A stretch of DNA of 64,000 bases from positions 62,001-126,000 of the forward strand of contig NZ_JALDAY010000010.1 of assembly GCF_022698165.1 (NCBI RefSeq), given 5' to 3'. The first letter of the stretch is position 1; every line of letters begins with the position of its first letter. Below are positions 16,127 to 24,105 of the stretch, piece by piece. Origin of the DNA: Streptomyces cylindrosporus. Its GTDB lineage: Bacteria > Actinomycetota > Actinomycetes > Streptomycetales > Streptomycetaceae. The notes under the pieces were generated by a model, which was not told the DNA's origin, made no database searches, and saw only the letters and a program-made list of their open reading frames with translations. The translations under genes and the position numbers were made by a program.

Positions 16127-17023
16127 ATGGTCGAGGAGCTGGTGGCGGCGGGAGTGACCCTCGCGTCCGCCGGCGTGGTGTACGCGATGGCCGCGGCACG
16201 GGTCGTCAAGCAGTACGAACGTGGTGTGGTGTTCCGGCTGGGCAGACTCCGTGACGAGGTGCGCGGACCGGGGTTCACGATGATCGTGCCCTTCGTGGAC
16301 CGGCTGCAGAAGGTCAACATGCAGGTCGTGACGATGCCGGTGCCCGCGCAGGAGGGGATCACCCGGGACAACGTCACGGTGCGGGTGGACGCCGTCGTCT
16401 ACTTCAAGGTGACCGGGCCCGCCGAGGCTGTGGTGCGGGTGGAGGACTACCGGTTCGCCGTGGCGCAGATGGCGCAGACCTCGCTTCGGTCCATCATCGG
16501 CAAGAGTGAGCTGGACGATCTGCTGTCGAATCGGGAGAAGCTCAATCAGGGGCTGGAGTTGATGATCGACAGCCCGGCCGTGGAGTGGGGGGTGACCATT
16601 GACCGGGTCGAGATCAAGGACGTGTCCCTGCCCGAGACCATGAAGCGGTCCATGGCCCGGCAGGCCGAGGCGGACCGGGAGCGGCGGGCCCGGGTCATCA
16701 ACGCCGACGCGGAGTTGCAGGCGTCCAAGAAGCTGGCCGAGGCGGCGCAGCAGATGGCCGATACGCCGGCCGCGTTGCAGCTGCGGCTGCTGCAGACGGT
16801 GACCGCGGTGGCCGCCGAGAAGAACTCCACGCTTGTCCTGCCGTTTCCGGTGGAGTTGTTGCGGTTCCTTGAGAAGGCGCAGCAGCAGGGGCCGCAACCG
16901 GTGCAGCAGCAGCCGGTGCAGCAGTCAGTGGAGCAGCGACCGGTGCAGCAGTCAGTGGAGCAGCAACCGGTGCATGAGCAGCTCCCGGCTGCCGAGCCGC
17001 CGTCGGATTCAAGCCAGGGCTAG
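16127..17023 (+). CDS. Slipin (SPFH/band 7 membrane protein)
   Basis: Protein of 298 residues with an N-terminal membrane segment (about 5-22) and a band 7/SPFH domain (about 25-200). Slipin features are VKQYERGVVFRLGRL, GPGFTMIVPFVDRLQKV and VDAVVYFKVTGPAEAVV. A coiled coil of Ala/Glu/Lys-rich helices follows (about 180-250), and the C-terminal 45 residues are Gln/Val/Pro-rich with a nine-residue unit PVQQSVEQ[RQ] repeated. SPFH proteins form membrane-associated cages and often work with NfeD-type proteases; no nfeD partner is adjacent, but two secreted proteases flank it. The chosen ATG follows GGGGGCC and matches the family start. Confidence 0.85.
   Translation: MVEELVAAGVTLASAGVVYAMAAARVVKQYERGVVFRLGRLRDEVRGPGFTMIVPFVDRLQKVNMQVVTMPVPAQEGITRDNVTVRVDAVVYFKVTGPAEAVVRVEDYRFAVAQMAQTSLRSIIGKSELDDLLSNREKLNQGLELMIDSPAVEWGVTIDRVEIKDVSLPETMKRSMARQAEADRERRARVINADAELQASKKLAEAAQQMADTPAALQLRLLQTVTAVAAEKNSTLVLPFPVELLRFLEKAQQQGPQPVQQQPVQQSVEQRPVQQSVEQQPVHEQLPAAEPPSDSSQG
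16913..16966 (+). repeat. Tandem 27-base coding repeat in the slipin tail
   Basis: Two almost identical 27-base units (16913-16939 and 16940-16966) encode PVQQSVEQR and PVQQSVEQQ, preceded and followed by partial PVQQ/PVHEQ units. The repeat is in frame and could expand or contract without breaking the gene. Confidence 0.75.
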
Positions 17024-17225
17024 ACCTTGCGGAGTGCGCACGCTGTTCGGCTGTGATGTTTGCAGTGTGAAGGCATGGGGGCGTGCGGAGTGTGTTCTAC
17101 GCGCGTCCTGAAGACGCCCTTGTGTGCTCCCTGTGCGGCTCGGAATAGTAGGCGCCGTTCAACGCCTTCCGGCCCGGCGAAGTCCCCACAACCTCGCGGG
17201 CCGACCCCCCACAGGAGGACATGAG

Positions 17226-18305
17226 TTGAAGCATCGACGCATACCCAAGCGGCGTGCGGCCCTGGCGGGTGCGGGTGTCGCCGCGCTCGTGGCGGCCGGA
17301 GTCACGTTCCAGTCTGCGAACGCCAGTGAGCCTGTGAAGACCGGTGAGCCCCGGACGCTGTCCATCGCGGCGGCCGGAAAGCTCGCCTCCACGCTCGGCG
17401 AGGACCTCGGGACCGCGGCGGCGGGGACGTATTACGACGCGAAGGCCAAGAGCCTCGTCGTGAACGTTCTCGACGAGAGTGCCGCGAAGACCGTCGAGGC
17501 GGCCGGCGGCAAGGCCAGAATCGTCGCGAACTCCCTGGCCGAACTCGACGGCGCCCGTACGACGCTGGCGAAGGACGCGACCGTTCCGGGGACGTCCTGG
17601 GCCACCGACCCGGTGAGCAACAAGGTCGTCGTGACGGCCGACAGGACCGTTTCGAAGAGTGAGCTGGCCAAGGTCTCCGAGGTCGTGGAAGGGTTGGGCG
17701 GCAAGGCCGAACTCAAGCGGTCGAAGGGGGAGTTCAAGCCCTTCATCGCCGGCGGCGACGCCATCTCCGGCTCGGGCGGGCGGTGTTCGCTCGGGTTCAA
17801 CGTGACCAAGGGCGGGGAGCCGTACTTCCTGACCGCCGGGCACTGCACCGACGCGATCTCGACGTGGTCGGACTCCAGCGGGAACGAGATCGGGACGAAC
17901 GCCGACTCGCAGTTCCCGGGCAATGACTTCGGGCTGGTCAAGTACACGGCGGAGGTGGACCATCCGAGCGCGGTCGACCTGTACGACGGGTCCTCGCAGG
18001 CCATCACGCACGCGGCCGAGGCGACGGTGGGGGAGAAGGTGACGCGTAGTGGGTCCACCACGCAGGTGCACTCCGGGACGGTCACTGGGCTGAACGCCAC
18101 CGTGAACTACTCCGAGGGCACGGTGAGCGGGCTCATCCAGACCGACGTGTGCGCGGAGCCGGGGGACAGCGGGGGGTCGCTGTTCGACGGGGACGCGGCG
18201 ATCGGGCTGACGTCGGGGGGTAGCGGTGACTGCACCTCCGGCGGGGAGACGTTCTTCCAGCCGGTGACGGAGGCGCTGTCGGCCACGGGGGCCGAGATCG
18301 GCTGA
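17226..18305 (+). CDS. Streptogrisin D-like secreted serine protease (S1 family)
   Basis: Protease precursor of 359 residues. The start is TTG at 17226, seven bases after a perfect AGGAGG; the ATG at 17221 is out of frame and only two codons long. The signal peptide (KHRRIPKRRAALAGAGV...) ends near SANAS. Its propeptide of about 140 residues is roughly twice as long as in the B-like paralogue, as in streptogrisins C and D. The mature domain begins IAGGDAISGSGG and has TAGHC, NDFGLV and GDSGGSL as the triad motifs. GGSL replaces the usual GGPL but keeps the catalytic Ser. It lies downstream of the slipin and shares ancestry with the protease at 15.1 kb. Confidence 0.92.
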   Translation: MKHRRIPKRRAALAGAGVAALVAAGVTFQSANASEPVKTGEPRTLSIAAAGKLASTLGEDLGTAAAGTYYDAKAKSLVVNVLDESAAKTVEAAGGKARIVANSLAELDGARTTLAKDATVPGTSWATDPVSNKVVVTADRTVSKSELAKVSEVVEGLGGKAELKRSKGEFKPFIAGGDAISGSGGRCSLGFNVTKGGEPYFLTAGHCTDAISTWSDSSGNEIGTNADSQFPGNDFGLVKYTAEVDHPSAVDLYDGSSQAITHAAEATVGEKVTRSGSTTQVHSGTVTGLNATVNYSEGTVSGLIQTDVCAEPGDSGGSLFDGDAAIGLTSGGSGDCTSGGETFFQPVTEALSATGAEIG

Positions 18306-18324
18306 GGGTGCGTTGTGGGTCGGG

Positions 18325-18430
18325 GTCGGGGCGGTACGGCGAACCCGCCGCCCACGGGGTTGCCGTCTCTTGAGGGGTGGGCGAACCCGAGTGGCCTCGT
18401 ACGCGGCGGGTTGCGCCGTACCGCCCCGAC
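18325..18430. repeat. Long inverted repeat between convergent genes
   Basis: Arms 18325-18350 and 18404-18430 are reverse complements over 26 bases except for one inserted base, separated by 53 bases. The stem is GC-rich and lies in the gap between the streptogrisin D-like gene and the convergent membrane-protein gene. It may act as a bidirectional terminator or be a mobile-type palindromic repeat. No Shine-Dalgarno-led frame lies in this gap. Confidence 0.65.
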
Positions 18431-18522
18431 CCGCTCCCGTGCGTGCGCGACTGCGGGCCCGGGGGCGGTGCGGCTTCGACCCGCCTCCGTGTGTGGGGGG
18501 CTTCGGTTTCCCCTGCGGGTGG

Positions 18523-19542
18523 TTACGGCGTCTGTGGCTGGCGTTTCGCGCGCAGTGTTGCTGCCAGGAGTGTGATCGTGATGCCTGCCGCTGCCCAGGC
18601 CGACAGGACCAGGAGGGGGCCTGTTGTGTCGTTGCCCTTGAAGTAGGCGATCGAGCGGGCCACCCAGGTGCCGGCGCCCGGTGGCAGTGCGGGGCCGATC
18701 GCTTTCCAGAACGGCGGCAGCATGGGGAGGGGGAAGGCGCCGCCCGCGCTGGGGTTGCCCGCGATCACCACCAGCAGGATTGCCAGCCCGATGCCGACGA
18801 TCCCGAAGATCCCCTGCAGGGCGAGCGTCGCCGCGCCCACCGCGAAGGTGATCAGTGCGCCCAGCCCCCAGAGGGCCATGACGCTGCCCGGCAGGGCGCC
18901 CAGGATCGGGCCGACGATCACCGCTCCGCCGAGCCCGCCCACGATCGAGACGAGCGCCATCACCACCAGCCGGATCACCGCGCGGCGCGGGTTGGCCGGG
19001 CGGGCGCCCGTGCTGATCGCCAGGATCGAGGCGCACAGGTAGCCGCCCACGCACCAGCCGACGACCACGTAGAAGGACGACAGCCCGTCGAAGTCCGCCG
19101 CGGAGGCCGGGGCCACGTCGACCGTCCTGACCGTCCGCTGCTGGGAGGCCTCCAGGGCGGTGAGGTACTTCTCCAGGGTCGTGGCCAGGACCGTGCCGCC
19201 GCCGCTGGCCACCAGGAGGGTGTCGGTGGTGCGGGCCGGGTTGATGATCAGGGCGCCGTCGATGTCCCGGTTGAGGATCTTGTCGCGTGCCGTCGCTTCG
19301 TCGGAGACCGTTCGCGCGTCCAGGGGGGAGCCGGGCAGCTGGTTCAGCCGGGTCACCGCCTGCTGGGCCGCTGCCTGCGGGGCGACCACCCCGAAGGGCA
19401 CGTCCTTCGGGGTGGGACTGTGCAGGGCGCCCACGTAGGAGGCGATGAACAGCAGCTGAAGGGCGATCACGCCGAGGACGAGCAGGGTGGCCCGCGGGGT
19501 GACGGCGTCCTTCACCTCACCGAGGAACGAGGTCTCTGTCAT
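18523..19542 (-). CDS. DUF3533/YhgE-Pip-like integral membrane protein
   Basis: Membrane protein of 339 residues. Topology is one N-terminal helix (about 20-38), an extracytoplasmic domain of about 130 residues (DVPFGVVAPQ ... TLLVASGGG ... FYVVV), then five or six C-terminal helices (about 165-335). This is the layout of DUF3533 and YhgE/Pip proteins, related to ABC-2 permeases. The start MTETSFLGEVKDAV is preferred to an in-frame ATG 63 bases upstream because it fits the cytoplasmic N-terminus. Function unknown; relatives have been linked to envelope or type VII secretion roles. It is divergent from dnaE2. Confidence 0.75.
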   Translation of the reverse strand: MTETSFLGEVKDAVTPRATLLVLGVIALQLLFIASYVGALHSPTPKDVPFGVVAPQAAAQQAVTRLNQLPGSPLDARTVSDEATARDKILNRDIDGALIINPARTTDTLLVASGGGTVLATTLEKYLTALEASQQRTVRTVDVAPASAADFDGLSSFYVVVGWCVGGYLCASILAISTGARPANPRRAVIRLVVMALVSIVGGLGGAVIVGPILGALPGSVMALWGLGALITFAVGAATLALQGIFGIVGIGLAILLVVIAGNPSAGGAFPLPMLPPFWKAIGPALPPGAGTWVARSIAYFKGNDTTGPLLVLSAWAAAGITITLLAATLRAKRQPQTP

Positions 19543-19645
19543 GTACCCACGGTGTGAGGCGGGGAGTGTTTTCGCAGGTGGGAGGCGGCCGAACGGTTGT
19601 CGCACGGGAGTTCGAATTTTGGTCTATGGTGGGGGTGGGGCGATC

Positions 19646-19661
19646 GGGAACTGATGTTCGA
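19646..19661 (+). promoter_or_regulatory. LexA (SOS) box upstream of dnaE2
   Basis: GGGAACTGATGTTCGA contains GAAC-N4-GTTC followed by GA, the core of the Gram-positive/actinobacterial LexA operator (TCGAAC-N4-GTTCGA). It ends 15 bases before the dnaE2 ATG. Ten of the twelve specified positions of the consensus match. Damage-induced expression of dnaE2 is therefore predicted. Confidence 0.7.
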
Positions 19662-19676
19662 GGGTAGGAGGTGCGG

Positions 19677-22600
19677 ATGTCGGGTTTCACGCATCTGCAC
19701 ACCGTTTCCGGGTTCTCCTTGCGGTACGGGGCCTCGCATCCGGAGCGGCTGGCCGAGCGTGCCGCCGAGCGGGATATGGACGCTCTGGCTCTCACCGATC
19801 GCGACACCCTCGCGGGGGCGGTTCGCTTCGCCAAGGCCTGTGGGAGGGCGGGTGTCCGTCCGTTGTTCGGTGCGGAGCTGGCGGTGGAGTCGCCCGCGCG
19901 GGTGCGGGAGGACGATCCGGTACGGCGGGAGCGGCGCCGTACTCCGGTGCGTGGCGGTGTCTTCGTCGATGAGTCGATGCCCAGGGTCACCTTTCTGGCC
20001 CGGGACGGTGCTCGGGGGTGGGCCGATCTGTGTCGGCTCGTCACTGCCGCTCACGCGGGTGAGGGGGCGCCGGTGGTGCCCTGGGGCAGTAATCATGCCG
20101 ATGGGGTGAGTGTTCTGCTCGGGCCCGCCTCCGATGTCGGGCGGGCGCTGGCGGCGGGGCGGCCCGATCGTGCCGCCAAGCTGCTCGTTCCCTGGCGTGA
20201 GGTCTACGGCGACGCCCTGCGGCTGGAGGCCGTCTGGCACGGGCTGAAGGGTACCGGGAGCGGCTCCCTGCGGCTGGCCGCCCGTACCGTCGGCTTCGCC
20301 GCCGAGCAGCGGGTCCGGCCGGTGCTCAGCAATGCCGTCCGTTACGCCGATCCGGGGCTGGGGCCGGTCGCCGATGTGCTGGACGCGGCCCGCCGGCTCG
20401 TCCCGATCGATCCGGGGAAGGAGCTGGACTCCGGGGAGGCCTGGCTCAAGGGCGCGGGGGACATGTTCCAGGTCGCCGAGCGGATCGTCGAGGCCGCGGG
20501 CTATCGGCGTGACGTCGCTCAGCGGCTGCTGGAGCAGACGCGGGCCGTGGCCGCCGAGTGTCTCGTCGACCCCGAGGACGACCTCGGCATGGGTGCCGTC
20601 CACTTCCCCGAGCCGCATCTCGTGGGCGCCGGGCGGCGTACCGCCCAGCGGGCGCTGGCCTCGCGGGCGGCGGCGGGCATGGTGCGGTACGGCTATGCCG
20701 GCCGGCGTGACTACTGGGAGCGGATGCACCGGGAACTGGACATCATCGGTCACCACGGCTTCGCCTCTTACTTTTTGACGGTCGCTCAGGTGGTGGATGA
20801 CGTAAGGGAGATGGGAATTCGGGTCGCTGCTCGTGGTTCCGGCGCGGGGTCGCTGGTGAATCATCTGCTGGGCATCGCGAACGCCGACCCGGTCGAGCAA
20901 GGGCTGCTCATGGAGCGGTTCTTGTCGAAGGAGCGGGTCGTGCTGCCCGACATCGACATCGACGTGGAGTCCGCGCGCCGGCTGGAGGTCTACCGCGCGA
21001 TCATCGGACGGTTCGGGGAGGAGCGGGTCGCGACCGTCGCGATGCCCGAGACGTACCGGGTGCGGCATGCCGTGCGGGATGTGGGGGCGGCCTTGTCCAT
21101 GGACCCGGCCGAGATCGATCGCATCGCCAAGTCCTTTCCGCACATCCGGGCGCGCGATGCCCGCGCGGCCCTGGAGGAGCTGCCCGAACTCAAGGCGCTG
21201 GCAGGGGAGATGGACAGGTACGGCCGGCTGTGGGAGCTGGTCGAGGCTCTTGACGCCTTGCCGCGCGGAGTCGCCATGCATCCGTGCGGGGTGCTGCTCT
21301 CCGACGCGTCCCTGCTGAGTCGTACGCCGGTCATGCCGACCAGTGGGGAAGGGTTCCCCATGTCGCAGTTCGACAAGGACGACGTGGAGGACCTCGGACT
21401 GCTCAAGCTCGATGTGCTGGGCGTGCGGATGCAGTCGGCCATGGCGCACGCGGTGGCGGAGGTCGAGCGGGCCACGGGAGAGCGGATCGATCTGGACGGG
21501 CTGGCGGGCGGGGATCCGGCCACTTATCAGCTCATCCGGTCGACCGAGACCCTGGGCTGCTTCCAGATCGAGTCGCCGGGGCAGCGGGATCTGGTGGGGC
21601 GGCTGCAACCGGCTACTTTTCATGATCTCGTCGTCGATATTTCGTTGTTCCGGCCGGGGCCGGTCGCCGCCGACATGGTGCGGCCGTTCATCGAGGCCCG
21701 GCACGGGCGGGCGCCGGTGCGGTATCCGCATCCGGATCTGGAGGAGCCGCTGAAGGGGACGTACGGGGTCGTCGTCTTCCACGAGCAGATCATCGACATC
21801 GTCGCCATCATGACCGGGTGCGGTCGGGGGGAGGCGGACCGGGTGCGACGGGGGCTGTCCGACCCCGAGTCGCAGGGGCGGATCAAGGTGTGGTTCGGGC
21901 AGCACGCGGCGGCCAACGGGTACGGGGAAGAAACGATTCGGCGGACTTGGGAGATCGTGGAGGCCTTCGGCAGCTACGGCTTCTGCAAGGCGCATGCCGT
22001 TGCGTTCGCCGTGCCCACCTATCAGTCGGCCTGGCTGAAGGCTCATCATCCCGCTGCTTTCTACGCGGGGCTGCTCACGCACGATCCCGGGATGTATCCG
22101 AAGCGGCTGCTGCTGGCGGACGCGCGGCGGCGGGGGGTGCCGGTGCTGCCGTTGGATGTCAATCGGTCGGCGGTCGCACATCGTATCGAACTGGTGTCTG
22201 AATCTGGGGTGTGGGGGCTGCGGTTGGCGCTCTCCGACGTGTACGGCATCAGCGAGGCCGAGGCGGCGCGGATCGCGGAGGGGCAGCCCTATGCCTCGCT
22301 GCTGGACTTCTGGGAGCGGGCGCGACCGAGCAGACCGCTCGCCCAACGGCTCGCGCAGGTGGGGGCGTTGGACGCCTTCGGCGCCAACCGGCGTGATCTG
22401 CAACTGCACTTGACCGAGCTGCACCGGGGGGCGCGGGGTGCGGGTGGCGGGCAACTGCCGCTGGCGGGCGGGCGGAAGACCGCGCCCGCCGGTCTGCCCG
22501 ACCTGTCCGAGGCCGAGAAGCTCAGTGCCGAGCTGGGTGTGCTGTCGATGGACGCCTCACGCAATCTGATGGACGATCACCGGGCCTTCCTGGACGAGCT

Positions 22601-23108
22601 GGGCGTGGTGTCCGCACGTCGGCTGCGGGAGGCGCGGCACGGTGAGGTGGTGCTGGTCGCGGGTGCCAAGGCGGCCACCCAGACCCCGCCGATCCGGTCC
22701 GGCAAGCGGGTCATCTTCTCCACCCTCGACGACGGTACGGGGCTGGTCGACCTCGCCTTCTTCGACGACTCCCACGACGCCTGCGCCCACACCGTCTTCC
22801 ACTCCTGGCTGCTGCTGGTGCGCGGGGTGGTGCAGCGGCGCGGGCCGCGGAGCCTGAGCGTGGTGGGTTCCGCCGCCTGGAACCTCGCCGAGCTGGCCGA
22901 GCTGCGCGCCGAGGGCGGTCTGGACGAGGTGGCGAAGCGGCTGGCGGAGCCGGTGGCGGAGGGGACCGGCTCGGATCCGGCCGGCGGACGGCGAATCCAA
23001 ATGCCCACCGGATACGAAATGAACCCGTGGGCCGATCTGCGACCTGCGGGTCAAGAGGCTTCACAGATGCGGAAGTTGTGGCACCAGAGTCCGGGGAGTG
23101 CGGGATGA
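19677..23108 (+). CDS. dnaE2: Error-prone DNA polymerase III alpha subunit DnaE2
   Basis: C-family polymerase of 1143 residues, the DnaE2 (ImuC) length and domain order. The N-terminal PHP domain has HLHTVSGFSLRYGASHPE and ALTDRDTLAGAVRF, the palm carries the catalytic PDIDIDVE motif near residue 423, and FGSYGFCKAHAVAFA-type finger text lies near 760. A helix-hairpin-helix region and an OB fold (about 980-1080, EVVLVAGAKAATQTPP) follow. The ATG is five bases after GGAGG. DnaE2 performs translesion synthesis after DNA damage and normally needs the inactive Y-family protein ImuB to reach the sliding clamp. The next gene overlaps by four bases and encodes just such a Y-family relative. Confidence 0.93.
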   Translation: MSGFTHLHTVSGFSLRYGASHPERLAERAAERDMDALALTDRDTLAGAVRFAKACGRAGVRPLFGAELAVESPARVREDDPVRRERRRTPVRGGVFVDESMPRVTFLARDGARGWADLCRLVTAAHAGEGAPVVPWGSNHADGVSVLLGPASDVGRALAAGRPDRAAKLLVPWREVYGDALRLEAVWHGLKGTGSGSLRLAARTVGFAAEQRVRPVLSNAVRYADPGLGPVADVLDAARRLVPIDPGKELDSGEAWLKGAGDMFQVAERIVEAAGYRRDVAQRLLEQTRAVAAECLVDPEDDLGMGAVHFPEPHLVGAGRRTAQRALASRAAAGMVRYGYAGRRDYWERMHRELDIIGHHGFASYFLTVAQVVDDVREMGIRVAARGSGAGSLVNHLLGIANADPVEQGLLMERFLSKERVVLPDIDIDVESARRLEVYRAIIGRFGEERVATVAMPETYRVRHAVRDVGAALSMDPAEIDRIAKSFPHIRARDARAALEELPELKALAGEMDRYGRLWELVEALDALPRGVAMHPCGVLLSDASLLSRTPVMPTSGEGFPMSQFDKDDVEDLGLLKLDVLGVRMQSAMAHAVAEVERATGERIDLDGLAGGDPATYQLIRSTETLGCFQIESPGQRDLVGRLQPATFHDLVVDISLFRPGPVAADMVRPFIEARHGRAPVRYPHPDLEEPLKGTYGVVVFHEQIIDIVAIMTGCGRGEADRVRRGLSDPESQGRIKVWFGQHAAANGYGEETIRRTWEIVEAFGSYGFCKAHAVAFAVPTYQSAWLKAHHPAAFYAGLLTHDPGMYPKRLLLADARRRGVPVLPLDVNRSAVAHRIELVSESGVWGLRLALSDVYGISEAEAARIAEGQPYASLLDFWERARPSRPLAQRLAQVGALDAFGANRRDLQLHLTELHRGARGAGGGQLPLAGGRKTAPAGLPDLSEAEKLSAELGVLSMDASRNLMDDHRAFLDELGVVSARRLREARHGEVVLVAGAKAATQTPPIRSGKRVIFSTLDDGTGLVDLAFFDDSHDACAHTVFHSWLLLVRGVVQRRGPRSLSVVGSAAWNLAELAELRAEGGLDEVAKRLAEPVAEGTGSDPAGGRRIQMPTGYEMNPWADLRPAGQEASQMRKLWHQSPGSAG

Positions 23109-24079
23109 CCATTCTGTGCGTACGTTTCCAGTTGCCGTCGGCGGACGAGGCCGCGCTGCCGGGGCTGCTCGGGTTGCTGGAGGAGTTCACCCCGGTCGTG
23201 GAGGCGCTGCCGCCGGACGGGGCGCTGGCCGATCTGCGGGGCGCCGAGCGGTACTTCGGGCGCAGCGCCGTCGAGCTGGCCTCGGTGATCCGGGTGCGCG
23301 CCCTCGCCCTGCACGGCGTCGACTGCGCGATCGGCGCCGGGCCGGGGCCGATGCTGGCCCGGATCGCGCTGCGGGCGGCCCGGCCGGGGCTGACCTGCGA
23401 GGTTCCGGAGGACCCGGACGGCATCGCGGAGTTCCTCGCGGACCGGGCGGTGGGCGTGCTGCCCGGTGTCGGCACGGCCACCGCTCGTACGCTGTGCGAC
23501 TACGGTCTCGACACCCTGGGCAGGGTCGCCGGCGCGCCCGTCTCCACGTTGCAGCGGCTGGTCGGCGCGAAGGCGGGGCGCGAGCTGCACGAGAAGGCGA
23601 ACGGCATCGACCGCGGAAGGGTTGTCCCGAACGGCATCTCCCGGTCCCTCGCCACCGAACGACCCTTCCCCCTCGACGAGTTGGACCCGGACCGGCACCG
23701 GCGTGCGCTGCTCTCGGCCGCCGAGGAACTGGGCACCCGCCTCCGCGCCGTGGACAAGGTCTGCCGCACTCTCACACTCACCGTGCGCTATGCCGACCGC
23801 ACGGCCACGACCCGCACCCGCACCCTCAAGGAACCCACCGCCCACTCCGCCGCCCTGACCAGGACGGCCTACGAGATGTACGACGCCCTGGGCCTCCAGC
23901 GCGCCCGGGTCCGCTCCCTGCTCCTGCGCGCCGAGTCCCTCGGCCCCGCCGAACAGGCCTCCTACCAGCTCACCTTCGACCCGGCCGACGAGAAACTGCG
24001 CCGCATCGAGGAGGCCGCGGACCGGGTACGGGCGAAGTTCGGGGCGGGGGCCGTGATGCCGGGGGCGCTGGCGGCGTGA
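23105..24079 (+). CDS. Truncated, probably inactive Y-family DNA polymerase (ImuB-like)
   Basis: Protein of 324 residues whose ATG overlaps the dnaE2 stop (ATGA). It has the Y-family order of palm remnant, helix-hairpin-helix thumb (LPGVGTATARTLCDYGL near residue 120), and little-finger domain (about 190-300). The catalytic acids look absent: the first ligand segment reads LCVRFQLPSADE where active enzymes have V-D-x-D, and the SIDE motif is replaced by PPDGALADLRG. Only about 30 residues separate those sites, against about 100 in active enzymes, so the fingers appear deleted. By analogy with mycobacterial ImuB it may tether DnaE2 to the beta clamp. No obvious QxxLxxF clamp motif was found by eye. 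Confidence 0.75.
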   Translation: MTILCVRFQLPSADEAALPGLLGLLEEFTPVVEALPPDGALADLRGAERYFGRSAVELASVIRVRALALHGVDCAIGAGPGPMLARIALRAARPGLTCEVPEDPDGIAEFLADRAVGVLPGVGTATARTLCDYGLDTLGRVAGAPVSTLQRLVGAKAGRELHEKANGIDRGRVVPNGISRSLATERPFPLDELDPDRHRRALLSAAEELGTRLRAVDKVCRTLTLTVRYADRTATTRTRTLKEPTAHSAALTRTAYEMYDALGLQRARVRSLLLRAESLGPAEQASYQLTFDPADEKLRRIEEAADRVRAKFGAGAVMPGALAA

Positions 24080-24105
24080 GGTGCCACAGGCCATAGGGTG
24101 CCCGC

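Noticed and set aside
17221..17229. ATG at 17221 as the start of the streptogrisin D-like gene
   Set aside because: It is out of frame and stops after two codons; the TTG at 17226 is in frame and correctly spaced from AGGAGG.
19597..19630. RecA-NDp (ClpR-type) promoter ahead of dnaE2
   Set aside because: TTGTCG and TATGGT are 22 bases apart and the TTGTCAGTGGC core is not matched; the LexA box is the better candidate.
19539..22454. 971-residue open frame on the minus strand
   Set aside because: Antisense to dnaE2; composition rich in Pro, Arg, Gly and His without motifs.
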